Source: Prunus persica (Eukaryota; Streptophyta; Magnoliopsida; Rosales; Rosaceae). From it: a DNA stretch of 64,000 nt. This document shows positions 24,764 to 35,955 of this stretch, one piece after another (the first letter of the stretch is position 1; each line of letters begins with the position of its first letter). Where the stretch lies: positions 2,586,658 through 2,650,657 of the forward strand of contig NC_034015.1 in assembly GCF_000346465.2 (NCBI RefSeq), written 5' to 3'. A program made the translations under genes and the position numbers. The notes beneath the pieces were generated by a model. The model was not told where the DNA came from and ran no database searches. It saw only the letters and a program-made list of their open reading frames with translations.

Positions 24764-25567
24764 TGTAAGAAGGAGAATTGAAGGAGATTGTGTGGTTAAT
24801 TCAGTAGAATAACACTTCTTAAATAGACAAGAGAATGAGATTACATGTTTGAAAATAATTGAATGAAGATAGGAAAAGATAGGGAAAGATAAGGGAATCC
24901 AATAAAGTGAGATGAACAAAGATGAGCAATGGTTCAGAACGTGATTGAAACAAGACAAGATGGGAAATGGTTCAGAAAATAATTGAATGAAGATAGGAAA
25001 AGATAGGGAGAGATAAGGGAATCCAATAAAGTGAGATGGACAAAGTTGAGCAATGGTTCAGAACATGATTGAAACAAGACAATAGGGGATGTGAAAGAGT
25101 TCAGAAAATAATTGAAGAACACAAGTGGAGGTGGGCTAAAGTTCAGAACATTATTGAATGAGGATAAAGGAATCCAATGAAGTAAAAGTAAAAGTAAAAA
25201 TGGAAGAAAATTATGGCAATGGCTTCAATGAAGGGTTCGAATTATTCCGAGCATACATATGGTGTTGTACTTGTTTTTATTTTTAAGTGAAATTCTATTA
25301 TGTTTTTGAATTTTAATTTTTTTAGGTTAAAATGTTTAGAAAATTAAATCATGAGTATTGAAACAAAAATAATGTCAAGAAAAATTAACAAGGAAAAAAA
25401 ATATCATTCTTAAACAATTTAATAAAGTTGCTGACTCAAATTATGAGTCTACAAGGTTGGAGGGAAAAAAAATTTGAGTCCTGAAAATACATGAATAGTT
25501 GTATTTTGAAGGGTGGAAATTTGAGTTTAGCCCTAACATGATTGGAGATGGTCTTAGAGATTTTTCT

Positions 25568-25570
<3 letters not shown>

Positions 25571-25604
<34 letters not shown>
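25571..25604. repeat. (CT)n microsatellite in solo LTR
   Basis: About 17 CT units, in the part of the 18380-25998 LTR to the right of PIF-2. Confidence 0.95.
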
Positions 25605-25606
<2 letters not shown>

Positions 25607-26145
25607 GCCAACAACTCACCTCCCCTAGTTCTTAGCTTCATCAAGAAAAATCCCTTAGGCTAGGTGACTCACCAATTAGACTAGGTGACTCATCCTCATC
25701 CCTTCATAATGGAAGCTTTGAAATGAGGCAATGGGGGAAGAGTGGGAGGAGGATGGTTTGATTCCCTCCACGTTTCAGATTCTTCTTCTCTTTTTTTTTT
25801 TGAGCTTTCAAGGATATTTTGGTAATTATCCACACATAAGGGTATTTTGGTCATGTTTGTCCAACTTCAAATTAAACACACTTAATTTAATAATTTCAAT
25901 CCAAAATCATTTCATAAAATACCCATAATCATTCTCCACCATAATATTATTTTTCACTAAAATATGAAAATCCACCTTGAATTTTTCGAGGTATTACACA
26001 AATACAAATTGAAATAGAATTCACAAATTGGCTAGCTATTCATAAACTGCAATTTGAAACAGAAACCACAAATTGCCTAGTTATTCCTAGTTGCCCTCCA
26101 CTCATTATATAGTTGCAAGGCCAAGTCATCCCTCCATGCAGTCCA

Positions 26146-27440
26146 TTAATTGGATGCTTCGACAGTGCCAATTGTATCGCCTTCTATCATATTTTTTGCC
26201 TCATTAATTTTATTCACTTCGTGCTCAATTGGATCCATGGACATCTCCCTCCTAATGAGATTATGTAAAAGACAAGCAGCTATAATTATCCGACATTGTG
26301 TCGCTATAGGGTAAAAAGACGGACTCCTTAGCATGCCCCACCTAACTTTCAACAGCCCAAAACATTGTTCTATTAATTTATTGCTTTTGAATGCCTCATA
26401 TTAAAATATTCTTGATGATTTGCAGCTGTATATCCACCTCTCCATTTAGATATATGACAACTTATTCCTCTATATGGTGCAAGAAATTCCTTATCATTTA
26501 TGTAACCACCATCTACCAGATAATAATAACCTAATAACCAAAAATTGACAATTCCTATTAGTGTTGGCATATAAATATAATTCAAAAGTGCACATAAAGT
26601 GAATACTTACTAATGGCCTTACTCGTGGGAACTTTTAACCAATTTGGCCTAGTTATGGCATCACAAAGGACTTGAGAGTCATATGCAGATCCCTCCCAAC
26701 CTAGCAATACAAATATAAACTACGTGTCGCGTGAGCAAACAGCCAACACATTTGTTGCAATTTCACCCTTCCTAGTTTGATATCTCGGTTTATCAGTTTC
26801 AGGCACACAAACTTTAATGTAAGTTCCATCTAGAGCTCCCAAGAAATTCTATTAAAAGAAAGGTTACCTTTAATTAAATTCTAAAAATTTCAAAAGAAGA
26901 CAAAACAACTTACTAGAATTTCTCCAAATTTCCAATACATAATAAACATACCTTAAAACATTTCCATCTATACTCTGTGCAACTCTCACCCACAGGTTCC
27001 AGCACTCTCAATAGGCTATCTTGCAATCTTAAAATTCCTTGCAACACAGAGTTGAAGTACCTACTAATGGTCTCACCCGATCGAATAAATTTACTTCTAA
27101 TAGTACGATTCTTCACATGATGTGCAAGTACATGTAAGAATATACACACTTGTTCCTCCAAAGTCACCAAACCATCATTTTTAACCCTTCCATTAGCGTC
27201 AAGCAACGCACATAATATACCAAACGTCCATAAATCCATTATTAATTTGCTCACACACACTACATCATTCTCCAATATACTATTTAGATAATGCAACCGC
27301 GTCTCATGTCTAACAAAGGAATGATTATTAAGGTCTCATCTTTCTATAAGCCGTTGATTTCTCTTCATTTTGAACATCATAAGCACAAGGATTGTGCGAC
27401 CACACATTGTCTCTAAATACCACATCTCCATCAGTAATAT
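26146..27440 (-). pseudogene. PIF-1 transposase (DDE, HARBI1-like), broken
   Basis: From right to left: an N-terminal region with LEEQVCIFLHVLAHHVKNR and RSGETISRYFNSVL (27050-27180); the first catalytic Asp in [10 protein letters not shown] (about 26830); the second in GSAYDSQVL (about 26680); a donor GTAAGT near 26610 and an intron; then LVDGGYINDKEFLAPYRG; the catalytic Glu region followed by VRWGMLRSPSFYP, and LLHNLIRREMSMD at the C-terminus. The DDE residues are all recognisable, but a stop interrupts the frame after [10 protein letters not shown], and other frame changes occur. This is the source-type transposase for the MITE termini nearby. Likely inactive. Confidence 0.8.
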
Positions 27441-28625
27441 CAACAAAAGCTTTCTTCGATCCATCTCTAATAAATCATAAAAATCAACAAAAATTAAGCA
27501 TGTATATTTTTACAAACCAACAAAGTATATGTCTAGACGATATATATATACAAACCAACAAAGTTTTGGCATTGCTTATAGTATCTGTTTCATTTTTTAC
27601 TTTTTTCCACCTGAAACAAATTACACTTTCCATTTGAAAAGTGTCAATCACCATGAAAAAGAAAAACTAGCACCTAACAAACAGTTATGCCAAGCGACCC
27701 ATAGAGAAATTATAGAACATCCATGAGCAATTGAAAACCATTAGGAAATGAGAATAGCAAGCAAACTGGGCACATCAACTCGACTGATTCCCATTAGAAA
27801 TTTCGTTAAGAAAACCAACTCTCCCTATTTTCATAGTTTATTTAAGATAATTGAGCATGCCTCTTGACCTGAGCATGCAGAAGCACTATCCTAAATGACT
27901 ACCTAATTCTTCTCACTCCCAAATTGTTCTCCTGTCAACATCAAGTCAGCTATACAGGTTGAAGCTCTCCCGTACTTAAATGTTTGGCAGACATAATTTC
28001 TCAATTGAGCCAACTATTTATATCTATTGTGGGTTGATACAGTAACCTCACCCTGAAAAAAGAAAAACCAGCACCCAACAAAGTATCAGGTAAATTTGTT
28101 GAATATTTTTTTTGCAGTCTATGATATAATGAGAAGATTGTTGGTTGGTATCCAAAAGCTCCAATTCCACCCATCAATTTGTTCATATCTTCTCATTCCA
28201 AACAAAAATCCCATAATCAAAACAATCCAAAATTGAAAACCCTAGAAAAATACCCAATTATAATCCAATGAAAATTAACCAATACAAATGTTAATTTTCA
28301 TCAAATTAAGCTAACTACAAACAACCACATAATCAAAACTTAAAAATCAAACCAAGAAATAGCATATTGAACCCATCAAATATCACCAAGGAGAGAGACA
28401 AACAGAGAAGAAGAGTGGAAAGAGAAGAAGAGAGTTGAACAACTAACCTTGAGTGAGTGAGTACAACACAATAGAAGAGGAAAACAAAGCAACGTGGAAG
28501 AGGAGAGCTAGAGCAACATCGAAGAGAAGAGCAGCGCAGAGCAATGTTAGATAATGACAAACTCAATAGCGACTTGGTTATTTAAAGGCACCTCTTCAGA
28601 GTTCTCTATTTTGTGCAAACGATTG
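27441..28625 (-). other. 5' part of PIF-1, leader region
   Basis: AT-rich with no clear domain. The purine-rich stretch at 28385-28540 (pyrimidine-rich on the minus strand) could be the leader of the transposase transcript. Confidence 0.35.
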
Positions 28626-28684
28626 AAGTGTTTTTTGTAGGCCCGGATTCTATAGTCTCATTTAACTTAAAGATGGGGGTTAGG

Positions 28685-28800
28685 TGTGTTCTGAACTTTA
28701 CCTCACGTTTCAATAAAGTCCGCAACATTTTTTTTTAACAATTATATCTGTTAACTCGATAAGTAGTTGCAATTAGGTCCAACCGTGATAGCCTATCAAT
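28685..28800 (+). repeat. Left arm of a 5-kb-spaced inverted repeat
   Basis: The segment with TTTACCTCACGTTTCAAT and GTTAACTCGATAAGTAGTTG matches the reverse complement of 33665-33778 (TTTACCTCAAGTTTCGAT; GTTAACTCAATAAGTAGTTG) over about 100 bp, with an A/T-rich indel in the middle. Probably termini of a DNA transposon, or two related MITE ends. Confidence 0.7.
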
Positions 28801-28980
28801 TTAGCTGTCAGAACAAGGGCTAAAAACGTCATTTCGAGTTTAAGAGTCTCCTAACCACTGCCTCAACCCTAATTACTTTACTAACCATTCAATATCGACG
28901 CCTTTTGCAAAGGAAGGATAGTCCAAGTACAGTTTTTTGTACTCCTTTTGATTCCGTCACAAGGCACTTGTGAGTCTGAT
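28801..28980. other. Spacer inside the inverted-repeat composite
   Basis: No feature recognised. Confidence 0.4.
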
Positions 28981-28984
28981 TCCA

Positions 28985-29225
28985 TGAGCAGCTTTTTAAC
29001 CAAAATATGCAACTCCGTTATCATTCCTGATAATCACCCCCAAGCCAATCTTAAAAGTTGATCCAAACCAAGCTCCATCAAAATTGACCTTGAAGGACCC
29101 GACTGGAGGAGGGCACCAAAAAACAGCAGGAGCACTGGAACAAAGACTGAGAGGAATGGAGAATGAGTTGGGAACAAGGGAAGAGAAATTCAAATTGATG
29201 GAAGAAGAGAGATTCAGCTGCATGG
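28985..29225 (-). pseudogene. RNase H-like fragment (non-LTR retroelement type)
   Basis: Minus-strand frame with [20 protein letters not shown] and [10 protein letters not shown], the start of the RNase H domain usually found after the reverse transcriptase of plant LINEs or in stand-alone host copies. The first catalytic Asp (NFDGA) is present. The frame begins upstream without context and ends at 28996, about 75 residues into a domain of about 130. A fragment, possibly captured by the element bounded by the inverted repeat. Confidence 0.7.
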
Positions 29226-30079
29226 GTTACCTAAAAGTCAAAAGGGAGCTTTCATTTGAAAACACTATATGGTTTACTAATTTGGAAGATAGGGACATAG
29301 TTTCACCTAATTAGCACAAGGCTAAAGATAAAAAAAGTAGTGCTTAATTTTACAATAATGTAATTAAAAAACATCAAAATAACACACAATGCCACTCCTA
29401 AGGTAAGCTCACAGGACCTGACACAAATTCCACTTTGGAATCTGTGTTGAACCCTGTGCGTGTCCAACACTTGGTAGGTGTCGAGCACAAATGTCCAAAA
29501 TACCCTTCTCGCCCTAAACTCAAGAATTTCTTTAGGGTTCGACTGCTACCGGAAAACCAGCAGAGTCTCCCCTAAAAAAGGCTCAAACCAACAAATTTAT
29601 GTAAACATAATCACAAATTAAAATTCCCTAAACATTCAACACACAAAGTTAAGTTCACACACAAACAGTTACTTCGGTTGGCTTCAAGCCTTACAGGGAT
29701 TCAAGACTATATCAAAGCATAACTATTTCAGTTAAGTTTATAGCTAGAAAATTATTTAAAACAAAGTAAATGCCTACACGAGAGATAACAAGGAAAAGTA
29801 GTAGATGGTGGAAGGCCCTCAAGTGGTTGTCCGATACTCGTTTATTGCCTGAGGGAGGGGGGAGGGGGGTGGTGGGCGCAAAACAAAGAAACTGTGAGTG
29901 GAAAAAAAAATTAAGTGTTAAACATAGTAAGAACATACTAACCCCACCATTTAAAAACTATTAGCAAACCAGTTATAATTCTATTCTATGTTTGTACAAG
30001 TAAATAGGATTCATACATAAGCATAATATATCAAGCAAAAGACAAATCACCGATTTCAAAATAAAAGAATTTCTCAAGC
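29226..30079. other. Non-coding, repeat-derived sequence
   Basis: No convincing ORF. A G-rich stretch lies at 29852-29874. Several phrases resemble LTR/UTR text of plant gypsy elements (CCAAAATACCCTTCTCGCCC), but I found no partner copy. Confidence 0.4.
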
Positions 30080-31508
30080 TGTAAATACTTCCCACCAAGA
30101 TGTATCCCTAGAAAACCGGCCAATTCCAACAATGTACCGTCAATTCCAGGTATCACACATGTGGCCATATGTGTGATACATCATCGCAGAACTCAGGGGA
30201 CACAAAGTCGGCCTGAGACGCATTCCTCGCAGCACACGGCTCAGGCGTCCCCGAGAGTCGTGGCGCATGGTCATACGCGCGCAGACTTATCCAAAGGTAA
30301 CCAAATCGTCCAAAGATAAACCATTGCCTGAAAGCAACTGAGATGTCCGAGGACATCATAAAATCCGAAGGTAACCAAAGGATATCTAGGTGGTTTTGAA
30401 AACATTTCCAAAACATTTCTCAAATCCAGTTCTCAAATCATTCTCAATTTCCCGAACTAATCTCACTTATCAATAACAATAATAATAACCTTTTCTAAAT
30501 CGAAATCAAATGCTCGGAAAGTAAACACCGTAAGTAATATGTTCATAAAGCATTTCATAAAACCATGATAGTATGAAAAATTATTATAAAATAAATGTCC
30601 ACTCACTGTGAATGCAAGCTTGCTTGACCCTTCGAAGGTCCTTCCGATTGAGCACATGAAGTCTGAGTGCCTAAAGAAAGAATATAAACTTTGGTTAATA
30701 ACAAGTTTTGCCTCAAACCTTTAATCAAAAACCCAATTCCTGAAATTTACAATGTGTGTGCACAACCTCGAAAAGTTTGTTACAGGTTCAACCAAACCCC
30801 TTTAACAAGTCCCAAGAGTTTCATTAAGTTCTGGCAGTCCAAATGTATCGAACCCAAAAATATTCAATAGGCAAATTTTAGTAAAATACTCAACTGATCG
30901 AATGTTGCTGATCCGAGCACATCGTCATGCTCAAGATGACGAGGGGTTAATTTTAGGGTGATAATAGTTCGTCGACACCTGGCTGACACGCCGCCGACGG
31001 TGGGTGGCATGAGAGATTTCTGCCAACCGGAAAATCTCCAAATCACTGATCAATTTTTATACCAACCGGTCAAGCACAATTGAAGGAGTGTTTTTAGTTC
31101 TTGGACCCCAGCCAAATAGTGGCCAGAGTGGCCTGAAACACAGCAAAAACAGCCGGCCTAAATGGGTGTCGTAATCAATTTTTTAAACCACGAAATTAGC
31201 CCAAACCAACTACAAAAACAGGTAGACCATGGAAAGAGGATGAAAATCCATACCTTGTTCGACAAAATCGGTGGCCAGAGTAGCCCGAAAATCCCAGAAA
31301 CTGGCTGGCATCGAGTGGAGGTTTTTGGGTTGATTTCAGTCCAAAATTAGGCTATTCTTGGGGTTTTTGAGTTCAATTGAGGGATGGGTTAGGTAGAGTA
31401 TACTTAGACGAAGATTTTGTGGGTGGTGGCGTAGCTTGGAATGACCGGACAATGAAAAAATTTGTCGGAGAAGACGAACAGTTATTGTTTGCATAGTGAC
31501 TGTCGAGA

Positions 31509-31559
<51 letters not shown>

Positions 31560-31825
31560 GAGGGAAGAGAAGGAAAAATTTGACTTTTTAACACTTTACT
31601 TGCAAAAATTATGATAGTTTCCTTACACTTCTTTTGTCGTAACTTTCTTGTTTCAATTCTAATTTGGGCCCAATACATGTCTATGAACTCGTGAGCTCAT
31701 GCACTACATAATGGAGCCAAGATAATTTTCCCAACCTTAAACCACTAAGAAACCCTAAGGGTATGATCGTCCTTTGTTTTAAAAATTAGGAAATTATATA
31801 AATTATTTGGGGGCGGGATATTACA
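30080..31825 (-). mobile_element. Solo LTR (TSD CAAGC)
   Basis: 1746 bp, starts TGTAAATACTT and ends GGGATATTACA; on the minus strand it opens TGTAATATCCCGCCCC. Identical 5-bp flanks CAAGC lie at 30075-30079 and 31826-31830. It contains no coding sequence and a GA microsatellite. Its opening resembles that of the 18380-25998 LTR, so it is probably a related gypsy family, but the other end differs. Confidence 0.75.
31509..31556. repeat. (GA)n microsatellite in solo LTR
   Basis: About 24 GA units within the 30080-31825 LTR. Confidence 0.95.
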
Positions 31826-31830
31826 CAAGC

Positions 31831-33000
31831 ACTCTATGCCACATGTCCACCTCTTGCAATCCCATTTCTGGTCAGCCGCCGCCGCCTATCACCGGTCAAC
31901 CACTGCCGCCCAGCAAGGGACCAATTCCGTTGCCCTTTGTTCACCCTAAAAAACTAGGATGTTTTGTGTCATTGAAGGGACTTGAATCTAGACCATCAAA
32001 GGAGGAAGCCTCACTCACAAATCACTACACCAAACTTGTTTTTGTGATATTTATTTAGTTACACAATATTTTTATAAAAAATCAACGGTTTAAAAAAAAA
32101 TTTATTTCAACACAGATTCACGAAAAAACTGCAAACAAAAATAAAAACTGCAACAAAAATACAGTGTAGATATCAATGATGTAAAGAAAAACAAAATAAA
32201 TGAAATGAAACAAAAACAAAAACTCCAAACAAAAACTAATTTTATAGAAACAAAAACGGCACTACAAATCCATGATGAAAGTACTAACATTAGTGAGGAA
32301 CCAAAATTTAGAACCATGATGAAAGTACTAAAATGGAAACGGAAACTGCAATGGAGAGTCTGAGTAAAAATGCACTTATTGATAAATGGGGAACTAAAAG
32401 TCAAAACCATGATGAAAGTACTATATAATTTTACAAAAGTCTCTAACCAAACAACACCTCAAACTCAAATCTGATTTTTTTTTTTCAAAAGCCACAGTAA
32501 AAACAAAACAATTTGATCAACTTACAAAAAAAAATCCAAACAACACCTCAAACTCAAACTCAAATATGATGACAAATCAACTATAAAAACTAAAAAATAA
32601 CTAAGAAATTCAAATAACAATTTGATCAAGAATATACATATGTCAACAACAGAAAAACTGAGCTTCACATCAAAACATGAATATTGCAATAGAAGAAGAT
32701 TGAAATATGCATTGCAGTTTCTATAAAAACTAAAAGTTCTCATATTTAAGTGGGATTTTAAAACAAAAACTAATTTTATTGAAACAAAAACTACATTGCA
32801 GAGTATGAGGAACAATAAACATATTAATAAGTGAGGAACAATAAACGGAAACTGCAATCCGCGTTCTTGTTTGTTTGGTTTCTTCCATGGTAAAATTGTT
32901 TGGGTGCCGAACTAAGAGAATTGAAGGAGAAGAAGAAATGAGAGAGAGGAATTGATTGACCTGGATGAGCCAAACAACAATGGTTATGGCGGCAACACTT
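31831..33000. other. A-rich repeat-derived intergenic DNA
   Basis: No gene. CCATGATGAAAGTACTA occurs three times (about 32272, 32315, 32407), and a CAAAAACTAATTTTAT phrase recurs at about 32235 and 32767, which suggests internal duplication in an old element. Confidence 0.5.
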
Positions 33001-33037
33001 CACTAGACAACGTCTTGGATATCATGGTGCTCACTAC

Positions 33038-33362
33038 TGCTGGACTGTTCTAGCCAAAATTGGCCACAAACTTCGGCTGTTTGGGTCGCAGATGACAGAG
33101 AAGGTGATGGCGAGCAACTTTCGTGAAGAAACGATGTCAAGATAAGGTCGTTATGGTGACGGAAGGTAGCCATGAAATTGGGTTTGCCGCAAGCCGTGAC
33201 TATTGGACTGCTCCAACCAAAATTGGCCATAAAAGCCAACTGTTTGGGTCAGGTATTATGGGAAGATGATAGAGGAGGTGATGGCGAACAACTTTCGTGA
33301 AGGAACGACAACGAGATAATGTTGTTACGGCGACGGAAAGTCACTGTGAAATTGGGAATGTA
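33038..33362 (+). repeat. Imperfect tandem duplication, 163-bp period
   Basis: Two diverged copies share AAAATTGGCCA, CTGTTTGGGTC, GTGATGGCGA, AACTTTCGTGAAG and GTGAAATTGGG-like blocks in the same order. The GC content is higher than the surroundings, so the unit may be part of a decayed exon or an element terminus. Confidence 0.75.
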
Positions 33363-33664
33363 GCTGCCCTATTTTCTAGTCGAGAGAGAGACGGGAAGGA
33401 TGAGATTTGATTTTGGCCAGGCTTTTAAACAAAAAGGGTATAATTTTATTTAATTTTTCTAATTTAGACAAGCCCAACAAATCTGGGCCTCCTCTTTGGC
33501 CAAATCGAAAACAAAATTTGAATCCAAGGTATTAAACCCAAATAGAAATACTCTATGTCTCAAATCCTAATTAGTAAGGATCGTTATTTCTAATACCTAG
33601 TTTTTCAAAGTCTAAAATATCCCTAACAACAACATCACATGCCATTCACATGGTCAAACTTGAC

Positions 33665-33778
33665 ATATTTTGTCACGGTAGGACCTACTTGCAACTACTT
33701 ATTGAGTTAACGGATGTAATTACCTCAAAAAAAATATAAAAAATTGCAGGACTCAATCGAAACTTGAGGTAAACAATG
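33665..33778 (-). repeat. Right arm of the inverted repeat pair
   Basis: Reverse complement partner of 28685-28800. Beyond about 33665 the two arms diverge. Confidence 0.7.
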
Positions 33779-34069
33779 GGATTAGAAAAAAAATTAAAAA
33801 ATAAATAAAAACCCCAAACTCAAAAATCACAGTTCAAATTCAAAGTTGTGAAAAACTATGGGATTATAAAAAACTTAAAAAATAAATAAAACAAATTGAA
33901 AACAAACAAGCATTAGGCAAACCTAAAAAATTGGTGAGAAATAGAGAGAGAAGCTCATCCTTTTGAGTTTCGTCTCACGACGTAGAGCTGCAAGTACCAT
34001 GATCATGATTTGTAAGTTCCCCTTAATACGGAGTCCATATTGCAAATTTAAAAGGGAATGAACTTTAAA

Positions 34070-35055
34070 TATAGAGGCTCGACAGTAAAACAAGGGGACT
34101 CTCTCTCCAAAATCAGATGCAATGTCTTGTAAACACTTGAACAAACGTCAAGATTTTTCAAATAGCCAACTTGCTGCCAAGATAACCAGTTGACAACTCT
34201 TGCGTTTATCTTTTATTACTCTACCATCTTTATGGTATGATTCTTGTTTTAATAGTCAGTATAGTTTTCTTCTAAAACAGCTGAAACTTGTACATATTAG
34301 ATAAGAGAAATCTCTAATCTCTTGAATATTGTAACTTGTTCTTAAATTTTTTTTATCTAAGTGGAGAAATCTTTAGCATTCATTTTAACCTGTTATCATA
34401 CTAGAGCTGGATAGAGAAATCTCTAGCTTTTTCTCTTTGTTGTTTACCTTAATAGTACTTTACACTCTTGTCATTTACTTTTTTTTGCAACTTGTTGTTT
34501 AATAGTTTACTTACCCCCATTTTTATATTTGAACTTCTTGATATTCATTGCTAGATAGACCCAAAATAAGCATTCTAGGTCTAAATAGGGCTTTATTAGC
34601 CCTAAAACAAGGGTTTATTCAAGCTTGAATCATACCATTGAGCCCAAACTAACTGAATCCTAACCCAATCTAGGGTTATCTAGGGCCCGAATTAGGTTTC
34701 TGAACCCAATCAAGGGAGCATTAACCTCAACATTGGTTTTTTCCTGTTTGGCTAGGTACCATCCGTACTTGCCAAGCCATCGACGCACGATTGAAAGAAT
34801 ATTGAAGTCCTCTTATTGGGTTGGTCTTATACCCAATAATGGCATGCCTACGCAACCTGGGATTGGGTCAGAAGAAGTTAGCCATCAGGGCCCAGCCCTT
34901 GCTCGCCCGCTCTCCTCAACTTGATCCAATTTTCAATTTTGTTCGAAATTGAACGAGTCCTCTCGCAAGCCAAAAATCCAATCCGGGTTTTGGTGTTGAC
35001 CCGACTTCTTCCTATTCCCCGCTCCATTCTTAAAACAGGTCGATCTGGGAAAGGA
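34070..35055 (+). repeat. 5' LTR of Tat-2, U3 truncated
   Basis: Matches the 3' LTR from the ATAGAGGCTCGACAG block to GGGAAAGGA. The U3 part present at 48755-49290 is missing here. Relative to the 3' LTR it has an extra 322 bp (34168-34489) bounded by AACTTGCTG and AACTTGTTG, the footprint of a deletion in the other copy between short direct repeats. No canonical primer site was recognised after 35055. Confidence 0.75.
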
Positions 35056-35743
35056 CCTTGAAGGAAGGTTTCCAGCAGTGATTGAAAGTATGAAACAAAT
35101 GTCTCAGAGCATTGCCCAAAAAGTGTCGAAAAAGGGCACATGAACACAACCCTACAGGGAAACGAGACAAGGGCGTACTTCACACATTTCTTTGAGCAAA
35201 TCATACAAGCTGTTCAAGAGGAAAGAAGGCCACGGAATGAAGATACGATGTCAAGGAAAACTAAAGCGTCCTTAGGAGTGTCAAAATATTCACAAGGGCA
35301 AACTAGTGGCCATGCTAATTCTTCATCCCTAAAGTTTGTGGTCGAAAGCCCATTTGATGTGCCACCACCGCCCATCCAAGCAACTAATACAGATCCAACT
35401 CTTCCTCTAGTTACAGCATTGATAACCAGCAGAAAGGAAGAGGTGTTGAATCACCAACTCGTACCTCTTGGGAAAGCAATTAGTGGAACTCTTCTAAAGT
35501 ATCAGTCCTCAAGAACTGGTGAAGTTGCGCTACCTCCAGAACCATCAAGGAGAAACATACATGCAGAAAGATGGAGGCAACCCACATGCTTCAATGTCCA
35601 TATTGCCCATAATAATGGCAACAATAGGGGTAATGGAAGAGGTAAGAGAAATAACGCACGACAACCTGAACACATTCAGGATTCAAAAGACAAGGATGAA
35701 GCAAATCCTTATCTAGCGATACAAAGAGCATCCACAGTAGTTA

Positions 35744-35760
35744 GGGGGGGGGGGGGGGGG
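35744..35760 (+). repeat. Poly-G tract (17 G)
   Basis: Uninterrupted run of 17 G next to the MITE at 35778; a likely site of slippage and sequencing error. Confidence 0.9.
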
Positions 35761-35777
35761 CGGGGGAGTTAAATACG

Positions 35778-35955
35778 TTTTTTGCTCCAATGGGAAACGA
35801 TGTAAATCTAAGATGCATAATTTTTCCTCTCTTTTCTCAGGTGGGTCCCACCTGCAAAAGATGTAAAAATAGATGCAAATGTGTATTTTATTTTACATCT
35901 CCATGATGGTGATGTATGTTTACAACCCTTTACATCTCCCCATTGGAGATGATTC
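35778..35955. mobile_element. Small MITE in gag
   Basis: Inverted ends: CTCCAATGGGAAACGATGTAAA on the left is matched by a reversed CTCCAATGGGGAGATGTAAA on the right. About 175 bp, no coding capacity. The target duplication is not clear. Confidence 0.6.

Larger units (their letters stand above)
22065..25553. mobile_element. PIF/Harbinger element PIF-2, complete ends (TSD TTA)
   Basis: 3489 bp with inverted ends GACCATCTCCAA (left) and TTGGAGATGGTC (right), flanked by TTA (22062-22064 and 25554-25556). A second subterminal motif, GGTGGAAA..CTCAAATTT, occurs near both ends in opposite orientation. It contains ORF1 (plus) and a transposase (minus) in convergent arrangement, both damaged. It sits in the 18380-25998 solo LTR. 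Confidence 0.9.
18380..25998 (-). mobile_element. Long solo LTR (TSD CAAAT), split by two DNA transposons
   Basis: Begins TGTCATGACC at 18380 and ends GGTATTACA at 25998; read on the minus strand it opens TGTAATACCTCG, an LTR start common in plant Ty3/gypsy elements. It is flanked by identical 5-bp target duplications CAAAT (18375-18379 and 25999-26003). Removing the MITE (18556-19983) and PIF-2 (22065-25553) leaves about 2.7 kb without any coding signal, so it is most simply a solo LTR left by recombination. It lies inside PIF-1, so it is younger than PIF-1. Confidence 0.8.
16389..28670 (-). mobile_element. PIF/Harbinger element PIF-1, interrupted by nested insertions
   Basis: Left end GGAGTCGTTTGGTATGACGG at about 16389 resembles the PIF terminus GGGxTCGTTTGGTA. 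Inner sequence up to 16560 matches the reversed right end of the MITE at 18556-19983. Near 28630-28670 sequence matches the reversed left part of the same MITE (the GGGCCYACMAAAAACAC motif), marking the right end, whose last bases are lost. Between lie a Myb/SANT ORF1 (left) and a transposase (right), both minus strand, separated by a solo LTR (18380-25998). The target duplication could not be verified. Confidence 0.65.
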
